A stretch of 62,545 nucleotides of DNA from Chloroflexota bacterium (GTDB taxonomy: Bacteria; Chloroflexota; Anaerolineae; Promineifilales; Promineifilaceae), in the NCBI GenBank assembly GCA_029559155.1, contig JAKQCM010000150.1:1-62545 (forward strand), given 5' to 3'. Below the pieces are notes generated by a model. The model saw only the letters and a program-made list of their open reading frames with translations. It was not told the DNA's origin and made no database searches. Below, one piece after another: positions 57,546 through 62,545 of this stretch. The first letter of the stretch is position 1; every line of letters starts with the position of its first letter. The position numbers and the translations under genes were made by a program.

Positions 57546-59834
57546 ATGAGTGAAGAAACCCTTGCATTATTAACCTGGCTCATTCCGGCCGGTCCCTTGT
57601 TAGCATTTTTTGTGATCGTCTTGTTCACCAATCGCAGCCGAACCCTGAGTTGGGTGCTGGCCTGGTTGGGTGTGTTTTCGGCGCTGATTTTGGGCTGGAC
57701 GGTGGCGCTTAATGTCGCCTCGACGGATTTGCATCACCTGGAGACTCACCCCACGGTGGTGGCCAGCGCCATTGATTGGCTGCCGGTAGGCGATTATTTT
57801 CAGGGTACCTGGCTGAAAATGGGCGTAGCGGTTGATCCGTTAACGGCCGTGATGCTCTTCATGGTAACTTTCGCCGTGACGATGATTTTTGTTTACAGCG
57901 TTGGGTACCACAATTGGGGCGCGCCACTGGGTAAAGTCCTTGGCGTCCCGAACCATCTTCAGGAAGAACCGCTGCTCTCCCGGTTTTTTGCCTATATGAG
58001 CCTCTTTGCCGGCGCGATGCTCCTCCTGGTTGTGGCGGATAACTTGCTGCTGCTATTTGTCGGCTGGGAAATTATGGGCTTCTGTTCCTATTCCCTTATT
58101 GGCTTCTGGCACGCCCGCGATTACCACCTGGAACCGGAAAACATCCCACATATTTCGCCGCGCGCAGCGGCCGTCAAAGCATTTCTCACGACCCGCGTCG
58201 CCGATGTGGTCATGCTGCTAGGTATTGTCTGGTTTTACCGCGTGTTTGGCACGCTAAATTTTGCCGAGGCTTTTTCGGCCCACAGCCTGGAAGAAGCTGT
58301 CGTGAAAGTTGGCGGCGTTGGGTTGGGTGTGATGGCTTTGCTCCTGTTCACCGGTACGGTGGGTAAATCGGCGCAGTGGCCGTTACACGTCTGGTTGCCC
58401 GACGCGATGGAAGGTCCTACTCCGGTTAGCGCAGTCATCCATGCCGCCGCGATGGTTTCGGCCGGCGTTTACATGATCGTTCGTATTTATCCGCTGATTG
58501 CCGTTGGGTCTGGTCCGGAAGGTAGTAATGCCGTGAGCTGGATCATTGCCGGCATTGGCGCTTTCACTGCTTTGATGGCCGCCACGATAGCTGTCGCCCA
58601 ATATGACGTTAAAGGTGTGCTGGCTTATTCAACCATTTCGCAGCTTGGTTTTATGGTGGCGGCATTGGGGGCAGGCGGTTATGTGGCTGCCGCGTTCCAC
58701 TTGATTACGCATGGTTTCTTTAAGGCGTTGTTGTTCCTGGCTTCCGGCTCGGTTATTCATGGCATGGAACATGGGGCGCACGAGGTTCATGATCACCACA
58801 CAGACCCGCAAGATATGCGCTTTATGGGCGGTTTGCGGCACAAAATGCCCGTGACGTTTTGGACCTTCTTAATTGGCGGGATGGCTTTGTCCGGGTTGCC
58901 CCTGATTACCGCTGGTTTTTGGTCCAAGGATGAAATATTTGCGGAAGCCTGGCATTTGTTTGAAAAGGGCGACCCGTTGGGTCTTTTTGTCCTGGTGATG
59001 TTGGGGCTGGCTGCTTTCCTGACCGCATTTTACACCATGCGGCAGATTAGCTTAACTTTTCTGGGGAAGCCGCGCACGCCGTTGGCCGAAAATGCGCATG
59101 AAAGCAACCGTTTTATGACGGTTCCCCTGGTTTTGCTGTCGATTTTTGCGATAGGAGCCGGCTGGTTTGGTATTCCCGAATCTTTCCCGGTTTTGGGACC
59201 CATCGTTAATAACAACTTTTTCCACCATTTTGTGGGGGCGACGATTTATGAAACGATGGCTGAGTTGGAGCATTTGCACCTGGTGGATGCTGCGATAGAG
59301 ACGTTGCCGTTCTCCTGGGTGCCGTTGATCGCCTCGTTGGTGGTGGCGTTGGGTGGTTTGTTTGTGGGATGGTGGGTATACGGCCGTAAACCCCTCGCCA
59401 AAAATCAACAAGACCCATTGGTACGGCCGCTTGGTCCTATCCACGTATTCTTGAATCACAAGTGGTATTGGGACGAGTTGTACCAGGTTGTGTTTATTCG
59501 CCCAACTGTTTACTTCTCTGAAAAAGTTGTCTACGAGGTTGTGGATAAGGGCTTGATTGATGGCATCTTGCACTTCGTCGCTTTGGCTTTCTATGGCTTT
59601 GGTCGATACATGAAGCAGGCAGAAGAGTTTGTTTTTGGCCGGTCTGTGGATTGGGTTAAAGACCAGTTCCTGGCGATGACCAAAATATCTCGCCAATTGC
59701 AGACAGGCAAAATCCAGGAATATGTTTTGGTGTCTGTATTGATTATTGCGGTGTTGACGGCCGTTATCCTCGCTGTCAATTATTACGGCCCTGTGACTGA
59801 GTGGTTTTCTCAGATAGCTCTATTCGTGAATTAA
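57546..59834 (+). CDS. nuoL: NADH-quinone oxidoreductase subunit L (long form)
   Basis: The 762-residue antiporter-like subunit is far longer than the roughly 610 of E. coli. It has the acidic WEIMGFCSYSLIGFW, KSAQWPLHVWLPDAMEGPTPVSA and the AAMVSAGVYMIVRI helix, with 14 or more helices. After helix 15 comes an amphipathic lateral helix region from VFIRPTVYFSEKVVYE to the last helix at about LVSVLIIAVLTAVIL. That region is about 79 residues here against roughly 47 in E. coli (from memory). The cluster also has a second NuoM. Confidence 0.94.
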   Translation: MSEETLALLTWLIPAGPLLAFFVIVLFTNRSRTLSWVLAWLGVFSALILGWTVALNVASTDLHHLETHPTVVASAIDWLPVGDYFQGTWLKMGVAVDPLTAVMLFMVTFAVTMIFVYSVGYHNWGAPLGKVLGVPNHLQEEPLLSRFFAYMSLFAGAMLLLVVADNLLLLFVGWEIMGFCSYSLIGFWHARDYHLEPENIPHISPRAAAVKAFLTTRVADVVMLLGIVWFYRVFGTLNFAEAFSAHSLEEAVVKVGGVGLGVMALLLFTGTVGKSAQWPLHVWLPDAMEGPTPVSAVIHAAAMVSAGVYMIVRIYPLIAVGSGPEGSNAVSWIIAGIGAFTALMAATIAVAQYDVKGVLAYSTISQLGFMVAALGAGGYVAAAFHLITHGFFKALLFLASGSVIHGMEHGAHEVHDHHTDPQDMRFMGGLRHKMPVTFWTFLIGGMALSGLPLITAGFWSKDEIFAEAWHLFEKGDPLGLFVLVMLGLAAFLTAFYTMRQISLTFLGKPRTPLAENAHESNRFMTVPLVLLSIFAIGAGWFGIPESFPVLGPIVNNNFFHHFVGATIYETMAELEHLHLVDAAIETLPFSWVPLIASLVVALGGLFVGWWVYGRKPLAKNQQDPLVRPLGPIHVFLNHKWYWDELYQVVFIRPTVYFSEKVVYEVVDKGLIDGILHFVALAFYGFGRYMKQAEEFVFGRSVDWVKDQFLAMTKISRQLQTGKIQEYVLVSVLIIAVLTAVILAVNYYGPVTEWFSQIALFVN

Positions 59835-59850
59835 GTAAGTAGGAGACCCG

Positions 59851-61401
59851 ATGGACTTTATTCAAAATAATCTCCTGACTCTGACGATTTTCTTCCCATT
59901 GCTGGCGGCGGCCGTTATTTTCCTGCTGCCCAGCGATGCGAAGCGAACCATCCGTTGGCTGGCGCTTATCCTTAGCCTCATACCCCTGGTGATGGTGTTG
60001 ATGATGTGGTTTAGCTACGACCGCGTGGATGCCGGTATTCAATTTGAAACCGCCGCCAGTTGGTTCCCAACCATCGGCGCCGGTTTCCATGTGGGCATTG
60101 ACGGCATCAGCCTGGCCATGTTCTTATTAACCGCCATATTGACGCCGCTCTCCATTCTGGCATCTTTCCAAATAGAAGATAATCCTCGCATGTTTATGTT
60201 TCTTTTCCTGGTGATGGAAGCGGCGATGCTGGGCTTGTTTTCGGCCATGGATTTGCTCCTGTTCTTTGTTTTTTGGGAATTTGGCCTGGTGCCCATGTAT
60301 TTCCTCATCAAGATATGGGGTGGGAAGGATCGCGAATACGCATCATTTAAGTTTTTTGTTTACACCATGGCGGGGAGCTTAGGGCTACTGCTCTCGATTC
60401 AGATTATTGGTCTGTCGATGGGTACCTTTGACATTCCTGTTTTGATGGACAAATGGGTTAATCTGCAAGCTGGCGGTGTGCTGCCCAATGTCAATTTGCC
60501 GGTTGATGCAGTGAAAGCCGTGGCATATTGGGCGTTTGTGATAGCGTTCGCCATCAAAGTGCCGATTTTCCCCTTCCACACCTGGCTGCCGGATGCCCAC
60601 ACGCAAGCGCCAACGGCCGGTTCGATGATTTTGGCCGGTGTGTTGCTGAAATTAGGCGCTTATGGGTTCTTGCGCCTGGTTGTGCCGTTTTTCCCGGCTC
60701 AAGCCAATATGACGGCCGGCATTTTAGCCACGTTCGGTATGCTGAGTATTGTGATGGGTGGGTATGCGGCCTTTGGCCAGTGGGACTTTAAGCGGTTGGT
60801 CGCTTATTCGTCTGTTAACCACATGGGTTTTGTGGTGTTGGGTATTGCGGTGTATGCGTATGCATACGGCCGTGCTCAGGCATTCACCGACCCAGCAATG
60901 GCCACAGACGCCATCATGGCGACCAGCGGCGCAGTCTTGCAAATGTTCAACCACGGTTTGTCGGCGGCAGGCATGTTCTTTATGGTTGGCGTGATTTACG
61001 AACGCGCCCACACGCGAGATCTCAAAGAATTTGGTGGAATTTGGTCCATCATGCCCGTCTTCGGAGCGATTCTCATCTTCACCAGTATGGCTTCGTTGGG
61101 CTTGCCCGGTCTGAATGGTTTTGTAGGCGAGTTTATGATCGTTCGTGGAAGTTGGAATGTGTTTACCGTGCAAGTCGCTTTGTCCATGTTGGGCCTGTTC
61201 ATGACCGGCGCGTACATCTTAAAAGGCATCGGCGAAACATTGCACGGCCCCATAAAAGATCAATGGCGTGGTTTAAAAGATATGACCTTCCGCGAACATG
61301 CGGTCATCTGGCCATTAATGGCTTTGATGCTGTCTTTGGGAATTTGGCCGCAGTGGCTGTTGGTTTTTATCAACGATACAGTCACCAAAATATTTAATTA
61401 A
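59851..61401 (+). CDS. nuoM: NADH-quinone oxidoreductase subunit M (first copy)
   Basis: The 516-residue antiporter-like subunit has FFVFWEFGLVPMYFLIKIWGG (proton-path Glu), FAIKVPIFPFHTWLPDAHTQAPTAGSMILAGVLLKLGAYG (two Lys), DFKRLVAYSSVNHMGFV and NGFVGEFMIVRGSW. AGGAG precedes the ATG. A second, distinct NuoM homologue starts 90 bases after its stop codon; a hairpin (AAGGTT...AACCTT, about 61411-61457) lies between them. Confidence 0.95.
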   Translation: MDFIQNNLLTLTIFFPLLAAAVIFLLPSDAKRTIRWLALILSLIPLVMVLMMWFSYDRVDAGIQFETAASWFPTIGAGFHVGIDGISLAMFLLTAILTPLSILASFQIEDNPRMFMFLFLVMEAAMLGLFSAMDLLLFFVFWEFGLVPMYFLIKIWGGKDREYASFKFFVYTMAGSLGLLLSIQIIGLSMGTFDIPVLMDKWVNLQAGGVLPNVNLPVDAVKAVAYWAFVIAFAIKVPIFPFHTWLPDAHTQAPTAGSMILAGVLLKLGAYGFLRLVVPFFPAQANMTAGILATFGMLSIVMGGYAAFGQWDFKRLVAYSSVNHMGFVVLGIAVYAYAYGRAQAFTDPAMATDAIMATSGAVLQMFNHGLSAAGMFFMVGVIYERAHTRDLKEFGGIWSIMPVFGAILIFTSMASLGLPGLNGFVGEFMIVRGSWNVFTVQVALSMLGLFMTGAYILKGIGETLHGPIKDQWRGLKDMTFREHAVIWPLMALMLSLGIWPQWLLVFINDTVTKIFN

Positions 61402-61491
61402 GAGAAACGAAAGGTTTAAGCTAAAGCGCAGCTACAAGTCTTTATGCTTCAACCTTCTATTTAGTAAGTTTTTTAGGCTGGAAGAGGGTTT

Positions 61492-62545
61492 ATGGATTTT
61501 CCATTTTTATCAGTCATTGCCCTATCGCCGATAGCAGCAGCAATCATAATTCTTATGATGCCCAAAGAGCGGGGAGAAAATTCCCGTATGCTGGCGCTCG
61601 CCGCCATGATTTTGGGGCTGATACTGTCTATCTACGTATATGTCGCTTACAACCAAAACCTTCCCGATGCGCAGGCTCGTTGGGCGGACACGCTTATGTT
61701 TGTCGAGGAATACAAGTGGATTCCGGCTGTAAATATTGGCTATATTGTCGGTGTTGATGGTCTGAGCGCCACCCTGGTTCTGTTGACATCTATCGTTGGT
61801 TTGGGCGGGGTCCTGATTTCCTGGAGTATTGAAGATCGGCCGCGCGAATTTTTTGCCTTCTTCATGCTCTTGGTAGCCGGTGTGCATGGCGTGTTTGTGG
61901 CTGTTGACGGCTTTTTGTTGTTCTTCTTTTATGAACTCGCCGTACTGCCGATGTACGTGATGATTGTGATTTGGGGTTGGAAGGAGCGTCGTGAATATGC
62001 GGCGATGAAGCTGACGCTTTACTTGTTAATAGGCAGCTTCATTTCGTTTATTGCGTTTCTTTACCTGTACTTCAATTTACCGGCGGCCGGTGTTGCCCAA
62101 ACATTTGATCTGCGGGTCTGGTCAGAGGCTAACTTCCCCTTTGCTATGCAGCAGGTCTGGTTTATGCCTTTGTTTTTAGGCTTCGCCATTTTGGCCGGTT
62201 TGTTCCCGTTTCATAACTGGTCACCGGATGGTCATGTGGCTGCGCCAACGGCCGTTTCCATGATTCACGCTGGTGTCCTGATGAAACTCGGCGCCTACGC
62301 CTCCATGCGGGTCGGTATCCAAATTCTGCCTGAAGGCACCGTTTATTGGATGCCTTTTATCATCCTATTAACGCTTATCAATGTCCTTTACGGCTCTTTT
62401 ATTGCCATGCGCCAACGCGACATGAAATACCTGATTGGCTACTCCAGCGTCAGTCACATGGGCCTCGTATCAATGGGTTTTGCTACAATGACCCTCGTCG
62501 GGTTTACGGGCGCCGGCATCCAAATGGTCAGTCATGGTGTCATGA
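61492..62545 (+). CDS. nuoM: NADH-quinone oxidoreductase subunit M (second copy), 5' part
   Basis: This frame is open to the window edge (351 codons). It has the NuoM pattern: YIVGVDGLSATLVLLTSI, FLLFFFYELAVLPMYVMIVIWG (Glu), LAGLFPFHNWSPDGHVAAPTAVSMIHAGVLMKLGAYASMRV (Lys) and DMKYLIGYSSVSHMGLVSMG. It differs clearly from the first copy (SPDGHVAAPT against LPDAHTQAPT), so it is a paralogue and not a recent duplicate. GAGG precedes the ATG. I cannot exclude that nuoN follows. Confidence 0.9.
   Translation, partial: MDFPFLSVIALSPIAAAIIILMMPKERGENSRMLALAAMILGLILSIYVYVAYNQNLPDAQARWADTLMFVEEYKWIPAVNIGYIVGVDGLSATLVLLTSIVGLGGVLISWSIEDRPREFFAFFMLLVAGVHGVFVAVDGFLLFFFYELAVLPMYVMIVIWGWKERREYAAMKLTLYLLIGSFISFIAFLYLYFNLPAAGVAQTFDLRVWSEANFPFAMQQVWFMPLFLGFAILAGLFPFHNWSPDGHVAAPTAVSMIHAGVLMKLGAYASMRVGIQILPEGTVYWMPFIILLTLINVLYGSFIAMRQRDMKYLIGYSSVSHMGLVSMGFATMTLVGFTGAGIQMVSHGVM

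Larger units (their letters stand above)
692..62255. repeat. Dispersed octamer palindrome ACGGCCGT (HIP1-like), about 130 copies
   Basis: The self-complementary octamer ACGGCCGT, often extended to AACGGCCGTT, occurs about 130 times across the window by hand count, roughly once per 480 bases. The coordinates span the first and last copy. It is found in coding and intergenic DNA and in all three frames, reading TAV, (D/N)GR or RP(F/L/Y). Examples are 692-699, 6390-6398, 11622-11630, 20142-20149, 40512-40519 and 62248-62255. It is sparser in the nuo cluster. It contains CGGCCG, a restriction and methylation-type palindrome. Function is unknown. Confidence 0.9.

Noticed and set aside
1-62545. tRNA or rRNA genes
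   Set aside because: Scanning by eye for the T-loop motif GGTTCGANTCC and for rRNA core sequences found nothing convincing; a tRNA search program would settle it.

Overview
The window is an ordinary bacterial chromosome segment, dense with genes (moderately high GC, roughly 55 percent by eye, not computed). Gene content and protein style suggest a Chloroflexota bacterium, most likely of the Anaerolineae. The clues are a DUF309 protein with a pseudo-receiver domain, Thr/Pro-rich lipoproteins, a full Mrp antiporter operon, a complex I membrane-arm cluster with two NuoM genes, and families of short palindromic repeats between genes. This placement is an inference. There is no rRNA, recognisable tRNA, CRISPR array, prophage or intact insertion sequence.

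Layout. 1-5 kb: the 3' end of glgC, then minus-strand genes for a HAD phosphatase, a DapA-family aldolase, a class III aminotransferase, ClpS and a DUF4404-like protein. 5-13 kb: a haem-binding protein, a lipoprotein, a PIG-L deacetylase, a P2A calcium-type ATPase, a DUF309 fusion, a methyltransferase and an SDR. 13.4-19.4 kb: the mrpA(B)CDEFG operon. 19.5-28.5 kb: small membrane proteins, a Tat-exported metallophosphoesterase, asnA, an SLC13 permease, a MITE-like element, a phosphate transporter with its PhoU-like partner, and a GT-C glycosyltransferase. 28.6-34.8 kb: a minus-strand run of a glycosidase-like lipoprotein, an M24 peptidase, a biotin carrier, a CBS protein, NfeD and a histidine kinase. 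35-40.3 kb: hemW, mobA, folD, an MBL hydrolase and two response regulators. 40.5-46.5 kb: a T-box operon with alaX, a GxxExxY nuclease-like cassette, a hypothetical gene and ileS. 46.6-54.5 kb: a kelch protein, SbcD, pgl-glk, DUF427, a sigma/anti-sigma pair, a glutaredoxin and an OmpR-type regulator. 54.7 kb to the end: nuoA, then nuoHJKLM and a second nuoM cut by the window edge.

The strongest unexplained signal is the octamer palindrome ACGGCCGT. It occurs about 130 times (hand count), in all three reading frames and between genes, where only one or two copies would be expected by chance. It resembles the HIP1 palindrome of cyanobacteria. Other signals are a family of paired 15-bp palindromic sites, usually separated by 30 bp of unconserved sequence, with a compact copy inserted in frame into ileS; a GxxExxY nuclease-like gene bounded by 29-bp inverted repeats inside the T-box operon; a 184-bp MITE-like element; and features of a complex I with two NuoM subunits, including a NuoL with an apparently lengthened lateral helix.
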